Positions 7,875 to 15,939 of a DNA stretch of 64,000 bases are shown here, piece after piece (position 1 is the stretch's first letter; each line of letters starts with the position of its first letter). Source of the DNA: an uncultured Microbacterium sp. GTDB taxonomy: Bacteria > Actinomycetota > Actinomycetes > Actinomycetales > Microbacteriaceae. Position numbers and translations under genes: made by a program. Under the pieces are notes generated by a model, which did not search any database, was not told the origin of the DNA, and saw only the letters and a list, made by a program, of their open reading frames with translations. The stretch lies in contig CAJYHN010000002.1 of NCBI GenBank assembly GCA_913774665.1, positions 729,464 to 793,463 of the forward strand, read 5' to 3'.

Positions 7875-8687
7875 TCACCCGCCCTGGCACGACGGGCACC
7901 ACTGGCCCGCACCCTTGGTTCCGGGGATGTCTTCGACGACTCCCCCGCACCCGGGGCACGGCTCACCCGTGCGGCCGTGCACCTTCATCGCGGCGACCTT
8001 CGCGGCCTTCTGCTGAGCGATGGGCACGCCGCGGCGCTCCGCCACGGCCGTCGCGAGCGTGTCGTGCAGGGCGTCGTACAGCCGCGTGACCTCGGCGTCC
8101 GTAAGCGCCGAGGCGTGGGCGGTGGGCGATAGTCGCGCGGCGAAGAGGATCTCGTCCGAGTAGGCGTTGCCGATGCCCGCGAGCGTTTCCTGCTCCTGCA
8201 GCAGAGCCTTGAGCTGCTTGCGCCGACGCCCGAGGGCCGTGGCGAGCATGTCTCGCGAAAAGCCGGGGTCGGCGGCATCCGGTCCGAGTTTCGCCACCGC
8301 GGGCACCTCGTCGGCGGAATCGACGACGTGGAGCTGCACCGACAGCCACTCGCCGGCATCGGTGATGCCCAGGATGCCGTGATCGAAGGCGATCCGCGCG
8401 ATGACAGCCGATCCCGCGGGGACGTCGTCGTCCGCGGGCTCGTCGCCCCAGGTCGCCCACCCGGCCCGCCCGAAGCCGAGGCCCAGGTGCACACCCTCGA
8501 GATCGAGGTCGATGTGCTTGCCGTGGCGAGTCACCGCGGTCACGGCACGACCGACGATCTCCTCGAGCGGACGCGCCCGGGTCTTCAGCGCCCGCCCCTC
8601 GACGAGCTCGACGCCCGTCACCGCGTGACCGGTCAGGCGCTCGCGCAGGAACAGCGCGAGCGCCTCGACCTCGGGCGCCTCAGGCAC
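7875..8687 (-). CDS. Fpg/Nei family DNA glycosylase
   Basis: This 270-residue base-excision repair enzyme removes oxidised bases and cleaves the abasic site. Pro2 and Glu3, the nucleophile and general acid, are present (MPEAPEVEAL), as is Lys57 in RHGKHID. The helix-two-turn-helix region is around LAGIGNAYSDEILF. The C-terminal zinc finger has Cys244, Cys247, Cys264 and Cys267. The finger's hairpin reads PGTKGAGQ and lacks the arginine usual in classical Fpg, so substrate preference may differ from MutM. The GTG at 8687 is fixed by the required N-terminal Pro-Glu. It starts twelve bases after the flotillin stop and is likely co-transcribed with it. Confidence 0.9.
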   Translation of the reverse strand: MPEAPEVEALALFLRERLTGHAVTGVELVEGRALKTRARPLEEIVGRAVTAVTRHGKHIDLDLEGVHLGLGFGRAGWATWGDEPADDDVPAGSAVIARIAFDHGILGITDAGEWLSVQLHVVDSADEVPAVAKLGPDAADPGFSRDMLATALGRRRKQLKALLQEQETLAGIGNAYSDEILFAARLSPTAHASALTDAEVTRLYDALHDTLATAVAERRGVPIAQQKAAKVAAMKVHGRTGEPCPGCGGVVEDIPGTKGAGQWCPSCQGG

Positions 8688-8699
8688 CGGTCGATCCGA

Positions 8700-10109
8700 T
8701 CACGACTCCGACGACGCCGGGGGCGTGGCCGGGGGCGTGGTCGGAGCCGGGTACGAGCGCGCCTCGCCGGTGTGCTGCGGGTTCGTGAATGCGTCCGCCA
8801 CGACCCGCCCCTGGATGATCTGCGTCAGGTCGATGCCCGTCGCCGCCTTGACCGCTTCGAACGACGAGCGCAGGCCCGTCGCCGATTCCGTCGCGAGATG
8901 ACCGCTCGCTCCCTCACCGCCGAGAACGGTGATGTTGCCGACGCGGTCGTAGCCCTTGGCGAACTCCGCCATCATCGGCACCAGTGCCTCGAGGGCGCGC
9001 TGCGCGAGCAGGGCCTCTTGGTTGTGCGACAGCGCCTCGGCCTCGGCGCGGATCGCCTCGGCGCGGGCTTCACCGGCCAGGCGGACGGCCTGGGCGTCGG
9101 CCTCGGCACGCACGCGCACGGCGGCGGCTTCTTGCTCGGCGATCTCGGCGCGGGCCTGGGCGGCCTTGATCTGCGCGTAGGCCTCGGCGTCGGCATCCTT
9201 CTGGCGCTGGTAGAGGTCGGCGTCGGCGACGCGGGAGACCTCGGACTCCAGGCGGGCCTGCGTGTTCTGAGCCTCCTGCTGCAGGACGGCCTGGCGGCGC
9301 TCGGCGCGGGTCAAGGCCTCGGCCTGCTCGGCCTCGGCGTTGGCGCGACCGACCTCGGCCTTGGCCGCGGCACTGTTCTTGTCGAGCTTGGTCTGCTCGA
9401 TGAGGTTCGCCTCGTCGGTGGCGATCTGGCGCGCGCGGATCTCGCGGACCGCGTTGATGCGGGCGACCTCCGCCTCGCGCTTGACGCGCTCGACCTCGGT
9501 CGCACCGAGGGCGGAGATGTACCCGTTGGAGTCGGTGACGCCCTGGATCTGGAACGAGTCGAGGATCAGGCCCTGAGACGACAGGTCGGCCTTGATGCCC
9601 TCGGCGATCTGGTCCGAGAGACGCTGGCGGTCGCGCATCAGCTCTTCGACGGTCAGCGTCGCGACGACGCCGCGCAGCGCACCCTCGAGCTGCTCGGTCG
9701 TGAACTGCTCGATCGCCTTGTCCTGCGAGGCGAAGCGCTCGGCCGCGCGGCGCACCGACTCGGGGTCGGATCCGATCTTGACCAGGGCCACGCCGCTGAC
9801 GTTGACCGTCACGCCGTTGGACGACTGCGCGGTCGGCTCCATCTTGATCTGGCGCGCGCGCAACGAGATCATCTCGCCGCGCTGCGTCAGCGGGTTGACG
9901 ATCGCGCCGCCGCCCGTGATCACGGTGATGCGCGAGGACTCGCCGTCGGCGCTCTTCTGCCGCTTTCCGACGATGACCAGCGCTTCGTCGGCCTTCGCGA
10001 CGCGGTACCAGCCGCGGATCACCAGGCTGAGCACGATCATCACGACGATCGCGACCACCACGACGATGGCGGCGATGACGCCGATGGCTCCGAGGGCGGC
10101 GAGTTCCAT
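8700..10109 (-). CDS. Flotillin-like SPFH domain protein
   Basis: This 469-residue protein resembles bacterial flotillin (FloT/YuaG), which scaffolds ordered membrane patches. An N-terminal hydrophobic anchor spans about residues 3-34, followed by the SPFH domain (GKRQKSADGESSRITVITGG onward to about 200) and a long Ala/Glu/Arg-rich coiled coil (about 205-380) with repeated AEAEA patterns. The C-terminus is Pro/Thr-rich. The ATG at 10109 has GAAGGAG four bases upstream; the longer open frame upstream lacks family sequence. The gene leads an apparent two-gene unit with the DNA glycosylase and is divergent from a small zinc-motif gene. Confidence 0.92.
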   Translation of the reverse strand: MELAALGAIGVIAAIVVVVAIVVMIVLSLVIRGWYRVAKADEALVIVGKRQKSADGESSRITVITGGGAIVNPLTQRGEMISLRARQIKMEPTAQSSNGVTVNVSGVALVKIGSDPESVRRAAERFASQDKAIEQFTTEQLEGALRGVVATLTVEELMRDRQRLSDQIAEGIKADLSSQGLILDSFQIQGVTDSNGYISALGATEVERVKREAEVARINAVREIRARQIATDEANLIEQTKLDKNSAAAKAEVGRANAEAEQAEALTRAERRQAVLQQEAQNTQARLESEVSRVADADLYQRQKDADAEAYAQIKAAQARAEIAEQEAAAVRVRAEADAQAVRLAGEARAEAIRAEAEALSHNQEALLAQRALEALVPMMAEFAKGYDRVGNITVLGGEGASGHLATESATGLRSSFEAVKAATGIDLTQIIQGRVVADAFTNPQHTGEARSYPAPTTPPATPPASSES

Positions 10110-10280
10110 ACTTCTCCTTCGACGGGTACCGCGAACCGCGGTACGGGGGAATTCCCTCCAACCTATCCGGGGGCCTGCGGGCGCTGTCCACCCCTTCTGC
10201 GCACGATTCCGGTCCCGCCGGGGTGGGGAGGAGCGTACCGTTGAGGGTGGGCGGCCCGAACCGCCCGAGAAGGGTCCCCC

Positions 10281-10691
10281 ATGAAGATCGTTTCGTCGCA
10301 GGACTGGCGAGATGCCATCCGCTTCGATGCTCCCGTGCTCGTCTCCGAGGTCGTTCCGGGCGAAGCCACCCGCTGCGTCGCCTGCGGCACCGACGGTCCG
10401 CTGTACGAGCGCACCGAGCTGTGGGCGGTGAAGCACCGCCACCCCAAGCACCACGGCGGGTTCGTACGGTTCTACTGCGAGGTGCACAAGCCGGCCGCCC
10501 CGCCGCCGCCGCCCGCCCCGACCATCGAGGCCCGTCGTGCCCGCGCCGCGTCCGCTCCCAAGGAGCGTCGCGCGCCGAGCCTCAAGCCCACCCCGATCGT
10601 CGACCGCCCCACGCGCGCGATGTGCCCCGACTGCTTCGTCGAGGTCTCCGCGGGCGGCGACTGCGGGATGTGCGGGGCCCAGGTCTCCTGA
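10281..10691 (+). CDS. Small protein with paired CxxC zinc-ribbon motifs
   Basis: This 136-residue protein is not recognised by function. Two candidate metal sites are visible: an N-terminal one with Cys32, Cys35, Cys66 and His69 (CVACG, YCEVH), and a C-terminal one with Cys115, Cys118, Cys128 and Cys131 (CPDC, CGMC). They are joined by a Pro/Ala/Arg-rich linker at about residues 71-110. No signal peptide or membrane segment is present. The ATG at 10281 follows GAGAAGGG. A strong two-way terminator separates it from the convergent epimerase gene. A structural or nucleic-acid-binding role is possible but not shown. Confidence 0.72.
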   Translation: MKIVSSQDWRDAIRFDAPVLVSEVVPGEATRCVACGTDGPLYERTELWAVKHRHPKHHGGFVRFYCEVHKPAAPPPPPAPTIEARRARAASAPKERRAPSLKPTPIVDRPTRAMCPDCFVEVSAGGDCGMCGAQVS

Positions 10692-10707
10692 GCGACTAAT
10701 CTCCCAG

Positions 10708-10751
10708 ACGAACAGAACCGCCCCGGATCACCCCGGGGCGGTTCTGTTCGT
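10708..10751. terminator. Bidirectional terminator between convergent genes
   Basis: A perfect 19-bp stem (10708-10726 with 10733-10751) closes on ATCACC between the zinc-motif gene and the epimerase gene, serving both strands. Confidence 0.85.
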
Positions 10752-10762
10752 GTGCGGGCGTC

Positions 10763-11731
10763 TCAGCGTGCCGAGATGGTCCACTCGGCTTCGTGCGAGG
10801 CTCCGGGGTCGAGCGAGACGACGCCCGTGTCGAAGTCGTAGGCGTCATCGTTGAACGCGTCGGGCGCGCAGGTCATCGGTTCGACGGCGAGGCCCGCGCG
10901 ATGACCGGGCGTGCCGGGACCGTTGGGCAGGTCGGCCGTGTGGATCTGCACCCACGCGCACTCCCCCGCCCAGCTCATCTCGACGCCGGTCCCCGAGGGA
11001 TCGGTGAGCGTGACGGTCGCTCGGCCCCCGGCATCCCGGATCAGTCCCGTGTAGGCGTGGTCGATCTCGACGGCGCCCAGCACCCGCTCGTCGCGGAAGT
11101 CGAAGCGCTCCGCGTCGGAGGTGACGGATGCCAGTGCCACCGGCGCGAGCCGATCGGGGGTGACCTCGAGCACGGTGTCGGCGGGCAGGCCGAGCGTCCA
11201 CTCGTCGAGGGTCGCGGGACCCGCGACGAGGTACGGGTGGGGTCCCGTGCCCCACGGTGCCGGCGTGTCCGACAGGTTCGTGGCGCGGACGGTCTGCGTG
11301 AGGCCGTTCGCCTCCAGGCGGTAGGTGGTCGAGACGACGAGCCACCACGGGTACCCTGCCTGAGCGGTGACGGTCGCGGTCAGGGCGACGGCGTCATCTG
11401 ACGCCTCGAGGATGTTCCAGTCGACCCACGAGAGCAGCCCGTGCAGCGCGTGCCCGCGGTTCGGCTCGGTCAGCGGCAGCTGATGCTCGACGCCGTCGAA
11501 GTGGTGGATGCCGTCGACCACGCGATTCGGCCAGGGGGCGAGAGTGGTCCCCCGGTAGCCGGGGCGAAGCTCGTCGGCGTCGAAGGGAACGACGAGGTCG
11601 CGGCCCTCGAAGGTCAAGGAGCGGAGGGAGGCGCCGACGCTCGCGATCGCGGCTTCGTAGCCGTGGGCGCGGAGGACGACGGGGGTGCCCGAGACGAGGG
11701 TGGGGGTCTCGGTGGGAACGGCAGCGGTCAT
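10763..11731 (-). CDS. Aldose 1-epimerase family protein
   Basis: This 322-residue protein has the GalM-type beta-sandwich and should interconvert alpha and beta anomers of a sugar. Conserved elements include APWPNRVVDG, GHALHGLLSW with the first catalytic histidine, GTGPHPYLV with the second, and a C-terminal AVEPMTCAPDAFN with the glutamate. The length fits the family. The ATG at 11731 has GATAAT six bases upstream, the leaderless spacing; an upstream extension is not family-like. The specific sugar is unknown. It has its own terminator downstream and is not clearly in an operon. Confidence 0.86.
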   Translation of the reverse strand: MTAAVPTETPTLVSGTPVVLRAHGYEAAIASVGASLRSLTFEGRDLVVPFDADELRPGYRGTTLAPWPNRVVDGIHHFDGVEHQLPLTEPNRGHALHGLLSWVDWNILEASDDAVALTATVTAQAGYPWWLVVSTTYRLEANGLTQTVRATNLSDTPAPWGTGPHPYLVAGPATLDEWTLGLPADTVLEVTPDRLAPVALASVTSDAERFDFRDERVLGAVEIDHAYTGLIRDAGGRATVTLTDPSGTGVEMSWAGECAWVQIHTADLPNGPGTPGHRAGLAVEPMTCAPDAFNDDAYDFDTGVVSLDPGASHEAEWTISAR

Positions 11732-11799
11732 GTCGCCATTATCCCGGCCGCGGCCCCGGCACCCCGGCATCCCCTCCGCCGGATGTCGTCCGAACAGAC

Positions 11800-11833
11800 G
11801 AGATGCCCCGATCCGTGCGGATCGGGGCATCTC
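11800..11833 (-). terminator. Terminator of csbD-like gene
   Basis: A perfect 15-bp stem (11800-11814 with 11819-11833) with a GTGC loop lies twelve bases after the stop of the CsbD-family gene on the minus strand, followed by GTCTGTTCGG. Confidence 0.8.
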
Positions 11834-11845
11834 GGGGAGGGCGAC

Positions 11846-12016
11846 TTACTTGAAGGCGTCCTTGACGTTCTCGCCGGCCTGCTTGGCGTGGGCCTTGGTC
11901 TGGTCAGCCTGACCCTCGGCCTCGAGGCGCTCGTTGTTCGTCGCCTTGCCGGCAGCTTCCTTCGCCTTGCCGGCAATGTTCTCCGCCGCGTTCTTGATCT
12001 TGTCGTCGAGTCCCAT
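11846..12016 (-). CDS. CsbD family stress protein
   Basis: This 56-residue, very hydrophilic, Lys/Ala/Glu-rich protein starts MGLDDKIKNAAENIAGKAKE and continues with KATNNERLEAEGQADQTK, the CsbD family pattern. Members are abundant general-stress proteins under sigma-B-type control in other bacteria; the molecular role is not established. The ATG at 12016 has a strong GGAGGAG six bases upstream. A terminator follows directly. It is divergent from the DD-carboxypeptidase-like gene, so the 150-base gap between them holds both promoters. Confidence 0.93.
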   Translation of the reverse strand: MGLDDKIKNAAENIAGKAKEAAGKATNNERLEAEGQADQTKAHAKQAGENVKDAFK

Positions 12017-12134
12017 GATCGGCTCCTCCCGTGTGGTCTTTCGGGTAATTCCCGATATGCGTACACGGTAAGCCGCCGCCCCCGAACGCAAAGGGGGGCT
12101 TGAAATCCAGATCGCCGTGAGGCAGAGAACCGAA

Positions 12135-12140
12135 TAGGTT
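12135..12140 (+). promoter_or_regulatory. -10 TAGGTT for the DD-carboxypeptidase-like gene
   Basis: TAGGTT would start transcription near 12147, giving a leader of about 23 bases that contains GGAG before the GTG at 12170. Confidence 0.4.
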
Positions 12141-12169
12141 CGGAACGTGGGCAGCCGTGGAGAACTCTC

Positions 12170-13477
12170 GTGAGCACTCTCGCCGATTTCGGCGACCTTC
12201 TTCAGGATGCTCCGGAACCGCCACCGCGCAGCGGGCGCGCCGGTCGGATGGCCCTCGTCGTCTTCCTCGTCGTCACCCTGCTCGTGCTCGGAAGTGGCGG
12301 CGGCTACGTGTGGTGGGCGTCGGCCGCCCCGCTGCCCGGCCCGACCGTCACCTCGCAGACGCCGACCGCGAACGCCGGGGCGCCGGCATCCCTCGCCCTC
12401 CCCGCCGGAGGCGAGACGCTGCTGCGCGTCGACGGGGGCGCCGACTACCTCGGTCCTGACGCCGCCTCGTCCTTCGCCGCGTCGGGAGGGAACGACTCGC
12501 GCTCGCTCGCGAGCATCTCGAAGCTCGTCACCGCCCTGGTCGTGCTCGACGCCCACCCGCTGAGCGGGCCGACCGACCCCGGTCCGACCATCTCGTACAC
12601 CGAGGCCGACACCGATCTGTACGACCAGTTCTACGTGCAGGGCGCGGTGATCGCGCCGATGCCCGATGGGCTGAAGCTGTCGCTGCACGACTCGCTCACG
12701 ACCATGCTGCTGCCCTCGGCCGCCAACTACGCGGTGGCCATCGCCCGGTGGGGTTTCGGTTCCGAGGGGGCGTACGTATCGGCGGCTCGATCGTGGCTGA
12801 GCAAGAACGGTCTGAACGACACCCGGATCGTGGATGCCACGGGCATCGACTCCCGCAACGCCAGCACCCCGAGCGATCTGCTGGCGCTCGCGAAGCTGGC
12901 TGAAGCGAACCCGGTCATCGCTCAGATCGCCGGTACCCGATCGGCGCAGATCACCGGCGCCGGCACCGTCACCAACACGAACGACCTGTTGGGGACCCTC
13001 GGCGTCACGGGCCTGAAGACCGGGAACCTCGGCGACGGCACCTTCAACCTGCTGTTCACCTCGTCGCTCGACGTGGGGATCGGCTCTCCCCTGAAGATCA
13101 CGGGCGTCCGCCTGGGCGGCGAGACCCACGACAGCACCGACGCGGACGTCCGCAACCTCCTCCAGAGCATCAGCGACGGCTTCCACGACATCCCACTCGG
13201 CACGATCGGCGACGACCTCGGCACCATCTCGACGTCGTGGGGCTCGAGCGCGTCGCTCGTGCTGGCCCGAACGAGCAAACTGCACACGTGGTCGGACACA
13301 CCCGTGTCGGTCATCCTCGACACCACGACCCCGCAGAACTACGCCGACGGCGAGATCGTGGGCTCGGTCACGTGGACCGCGGGGCCGCAGACGACGTCGG
13401 CCGAGGTGAAGATCAAGGGAGCGATCGAGGAGCCGTCCCTGTGGTGGCGGCTGACGCACCCGAGCGAGCTGGGCTGA
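12170..13477 (+). CDS. D-alanyl-D-alanine carboxypeptidase-like serine hydrolase
   Basis: This 435-residue protein has a cytosolic N-terminus, one membrane segment (about residues 27-50) and an extracellular peptidase S11-like domain acting on peptidoglycan stem peptides. The SxxK motif is SISK (115-118) and KTG is at 283-285 in GLKTGNLG. The middle motif reads SAAN (183-186) where SxN is expected, so the asparagine is one place late and activity is uncertain. The GTG at 12170 follows GGAG with good spacing. The neighbours give no operon clue; a lipoprotein gene follows after 120 bases. Confidence 0.82.
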   Translation: MSTLADFGDLLQDAPEPPPRSGRAGRMALVVFLVVTLLVLGSGGGYVWWASAAPLPGPTVTSQTPTANAGAPASLALPAGGETLLRVDGGADYLGPDAASSFAASGGNDSRSLASISKLVTALVVLDAHPLSGPTDPGPTISYTEADTDLYDQFYVQGAVIAPMPDGLKLSLHDSLTTMLLPSAANYAVAIARWGFGSEGAYVSAARSWLSKNGLNDTRIVDATGIDSRNASTPSDLLALAKLAEANPVIAQIAGTRSAQITGAGTVTNTNDLLGTLGVTGLKTGNLGDGTFNLLFTSSLDVGIGSPLKITGVRLGGETHDSTDADVRNLLQSISDGFHDIPLGTIGDDLGTISTSWGSSASLVLARTSKLHTWSDTPVSVILDTTTPQNYADGEIVGSVTWTAGPQTTSAEVKIKGAIEEPSLWWRLTHPSELG

Positions 13478-13588
13478 GCGGCGGGGGCGCCTCCCTTGAT
13501 CGAGACCGCGTCGACCGGATGCCGAAGCCTCGCGATCACATCGACCGCGGCGCGTCCCCGGCTCGTTGATGACCGACCGCGGGGCCGA

Positions 13589-13594
13589 TAGCGT
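13589..13594 (+). promoter_or_regulatory. -10 TAGCGT for leaderless lipoprotein mRNA
   Basis: TAGCGT ends six bases before the ATG at 13601. Confidence 0.5.
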
Positions 13595-13600
13595 TCGTCT

Positions 13601-14269
13601 ATGAGGCGAACCGTCCCCCTTCTCACGTTCACGGCCGTTCTGGCCCTCTGTCTGAGTGCGTGCGTCCCGCAGCCCGCTCCCGCGCCGTCGGACACTCCTT
13701 CACCGACGCCCGCCTTCACGCCGTCTGTGAAACCCACTCCGACGGTCTCGCCGACCGCCGAGGCGGCGGCCCCGGCGAGCGATGCCGTCCTGATCGTCTC
13801 CCTCGACAGTGCCTCGATCGCCGCGGGGTCGACCCTCGAGTATTCGCTGAACGCCGTCGACGCGTGGACGGCGGCGCTCGGCACGAGCCCCACGCAGTCC
13901 GCGGTCGAGGGCCCCTACGGCGGCACCCTCGAGCTCACCGCGCTCACCTGGCCGGGATTCACCCTGACCGTGCCCGACGACGGATCCACGCGCGGCGCCA
14001 CCGTTCGCGTGACCACGCCCACGGTGTCCGGCCACCCGGTCGTCACCACGGGCGGCATCGGTGTCGGCTCGACCCGCACCGAAGCGGTCGCGGCGGGCGC
14101 GACAGAGGGCTTCGACGCCACCGAGCTGCGCCTCGACACGCGCGACGCGCCGGGGACGCAGTCCCTGCAACGCCCGGGCGAGGTGGGGCGCCAGTACGTG
14201 ATGCTCGTCCTCGAGGGCGACTCGGTGACGCAACTGATCCTGCCGGCGAACGACTACAGCGACATCTGA
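13601..14269 (+). CDS. Putative secreted lipoprotein, function unknown
   Basis: This 222-residue protein has a lipoprotein signal peptide: MRR, a hydrophobic core, and the lipobox LSAC with Cys21 as the lipidated residue. It should be anchored on the outer face of the membrane. A Pro/Thr/Ser-rich linker (about residues 22-60) leads to a domain with beta-strand-like, small-residue-rich sequence (VLIVSLDSASIAAGS, TLTVPDDGSTRG) that I do not recognise. The ATG at 13601 has TAGCGT six bases upstream and no Shine-Dalgarno, so it is probably leaderless. The next gene starts 30 bases later from its own leaderless-type promoter. Confidence 0.75.
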   Translation: MRRTVPLLTFTAVLALCLSACVPQPAPAPSDTPSPTPAFTPSVKPTPTVSPTAEAAAPASDAVLIVSLDSASIAAGSTLEYSLNAVDAWTAALGTSPTQSAVEGPYGGTLELTALTWPGFTLTVPDDGSTRGATVRVTTPTVSGHPVVTTGGIGVGSTRTEAVAAGATEGFDATELRLDTRDAPGTQSLQRPGEVGRQYVMLVLEGDSVTQLILPANDYSDI

Positions 14270-14287
14270 CGTCCCGAGTACCCCTCT

Positions 14288-14293
14288 TAGGCT
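14288..14293 (+). promoter_or_regulatory. -10 TAGGCT for leaderless ADP-ribosylglycohydrolase mRNA
   Basis: TAGGCT ends six bases before the ATG at 14300. Confidence 0.55.
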
Positions 14294-14299
14294 GAGGTC

Positions 14300-15238
14300 A
14301 TGAGCACCCCCTCCCCCGCCCAGGTCGACCGTGCGGTCGGCGCCGTCCTCGTCTCGGCCGCGGGCGACGCCCTCGGTTCGGCGTACGAGTTCGGCCCCGC
14401 CCTCGCCGACGAGGTCGTCCCCGCGTTCGGACGGGGGCATTTCGGCCACGGCGAGCGCGAGTGGACCGACGACACGAGCATGGCCGTTCCGATCCTCGAC
14501 GAACTCGCCGCCGGTCACCGGCTCGAAGACCCCTCGTCGCTCGAGACGATCGTGCACCGCTGGAAGGAGTGGGCGCGCGACGCCCTCGACGTCGGAGCCC
14601 AGACGCGCCAGGTCCTGTCCCGCATCCCCGCCGGCGGAGGAATGGATGCCGTCACCGCGGCATCCCGTGCCGTGCACGACGCGTCGGGTCGCAGCGGGGG
14701 CAACGGCTCGCTCATGCGCACGGGTCCCGTCGCCCTCGGCTATCTCGATCGCCCGCGCGAGGATCTCGCCGCGGCCGCCGGCGCCGTCGCTCGCCTCACC
14801 CACTGGGAGGACGACAATCTCGACGCGTGCGCTCTCTGGTGCGGGGCGGTACGCCACGGCATCCTGACCGGAGAACTCGACATGCGTGCGCAGCTCGACC
14901 TCGTACCCGCCGAGCGCCGCGGTCGGTGGGCCGATCTCATCGACGCGACCGAGGGCCGGCATCCGCGGGACTTCGAGCAGGCGAACGGGTGGATCGTCCG
15001 GGCGTTCCAGGGCGCCCTCGCCGCCGTCTCGGGTGCGGCGACGCCGCTCGATGCGATCGAGCGCGCCGTGCGCGGCGGAAACGACACCGACACAGTCGCG
15101 GCCATCGCCGGCTCGCTCGCGGGAGCGGTGTGGGGCGCCGCGGCGCTTCCCCCCTCTCACGCCGAGGGTCTGCACGGCTGGCCGGGTATCGACGGCACCG
15201 AACTCGCGCGCCGCGCGCGGGCGGCCGTGGGGGCCTGA
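14300..15238 (+). CDS. ADP-ribosylglycohydrolase family protein
   Basis: This 312-residue all-helical enzyme belongs to the DraG/ARH family, which removes ADP-ribose from proteins or small molecules using two magnesium ions. The metal-binding blocks are EWTDDTSMA near residues 54-61 and GGNDTDTVAAIAG near residue 260. The N-terminal GAVLVSAAGDALGSAYE is also typical. The ATG at 14300 has TAGGCT six bases upstream. No nitrogenase or obvious ADP-ribosyltransferase partner is nearby, so the target is unknown. Confidence 0.9.
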   Translation: MSTPSPAQVDRAVGAVLVSAAGDALGSAYEFGPALADEVVPAFGRGHFGHGEREWTDDTSMAVPILDELAAGHRLEDPSSLETIVHRWKEWARDALDVGAQTRQVLSRIPAGGGMDAVTAASRAVHDASGRSGGNGSLMRTGPVALGYLDRPREDLAAAAGAVARLTHWEDDNLDACALWCGAVRHGILTGELDMRAQLDLVPAERRGRWADLIDATEGRHPRDFEQANGWIVRAFQGALAAVSGAATPLDAIERAVRGGNDTDTVAAIAGSLAGAVWGAAALPPSHAEGLHGWPGIDGTELARRARAAVGA

Positions 15239-15324
15239 CTCTTCGACGAAGGCCCGGTGTCCGACCGCGTCGCGGGTTCGCGCGTCGACCACCCGTCGTG
15301 CGCGCCGCGGGTACGCGCCCTCGC

Positions 15325-15939
15325 TCACGACCTCAGGTGGTCCCGCGCCCAGAGCGCAGCGCTCGTGCGGTCGGCGACGCCGATCTGTCGAAAGACGTTT
15401 CCGAGGTGGGCCTTCACGGTCCGCTCCGAGATGCCGAGCGCCGTGGCCACCTGTTTGTTCGCCAGGCCGTTCGCCACGAGCCGCAGCACCTCTTCCTCGC
15501 GCACGCTGAGTCCGTTGCCTGATGCCGCGGCATCCGGCAGCAGAGCCCCGGCGACCCGGGGGTCGAGGGGCGTATGCCCCTGCGCGACGGACCGTACGGC
15601 GGCGCGAAGGTCGGCCGGCTCGGCATCCTTCAGCTGATAGCCCGTGGCCCCCGCGGCGATCGCTCGGCGCACCTGGTCGCGGTCGCCGAACGAGGTCAGC
15701 ACCAGCACGCGAACACGGGGATGATCCTGGCGTACGGCGCGCGTCGCCGCGATCCCGTCCATGACCGGCATCGACACGTCCATGACGACGACGTCGATCC
15801 CGGTCGTGCCGACGAGCGCGACGGCCTCCGCCCCGTTCGTCGCGGTCGCCACGACCTCGATGTCACCCTCCGCGGCGAGCACCGAGGAGAGTCCCTCCCG
15901 CACCATCGAGTGGTCGTCGGCGACGAGGACGCGGATCAT
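15325..15939 (-). CDS. LuxR/NarL-family response regulator
   Basis: This 204-residue cytosolic regulator has an N-terminal receiver domain (Asp8, Asp9, phospho-acceptor Asp54 in VVMDVSMP, and the lysine in YQLKDAEP) and a C-terminal LuxR helix-turn-helix from about residue 140 (GLSVREEEVLRLVANGLANK). Its ATG at 15939 overlaps the stop of the sensor kinase gene (ATGA), so it is the cognate partner. The target is unknown; the exported proteins encoded at 17325-18812 are natural candidates because they are next to the operon. Confidence 0.93.
   Translation of the reverse strand: MIRVLVADDHSMVREGLSSVLAAEGDIEVVATATNGAEAVALVGTTGIDVVVMDVSMPVMDGIAATRAVRQDHPRVRVLVLTSFGDRDQVRRAIAAGATGYQLKDAEPADLRAAVRSVAQGHTPLDPRVAGALLPDAAASGNGLSVREEEVLRLVANGLANKQVATALGISERTVKAHLGNVFRQIGVADRTSAALWARDHLRS

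Noticed and set aside
8328-10244. 638-codon frame antisense to flotillin and the glycosylase
   Set aside because: Same shadow effect: leucine/arginine/glycine-rich, no start signal, and flotillin is unmistakable on the other strand.
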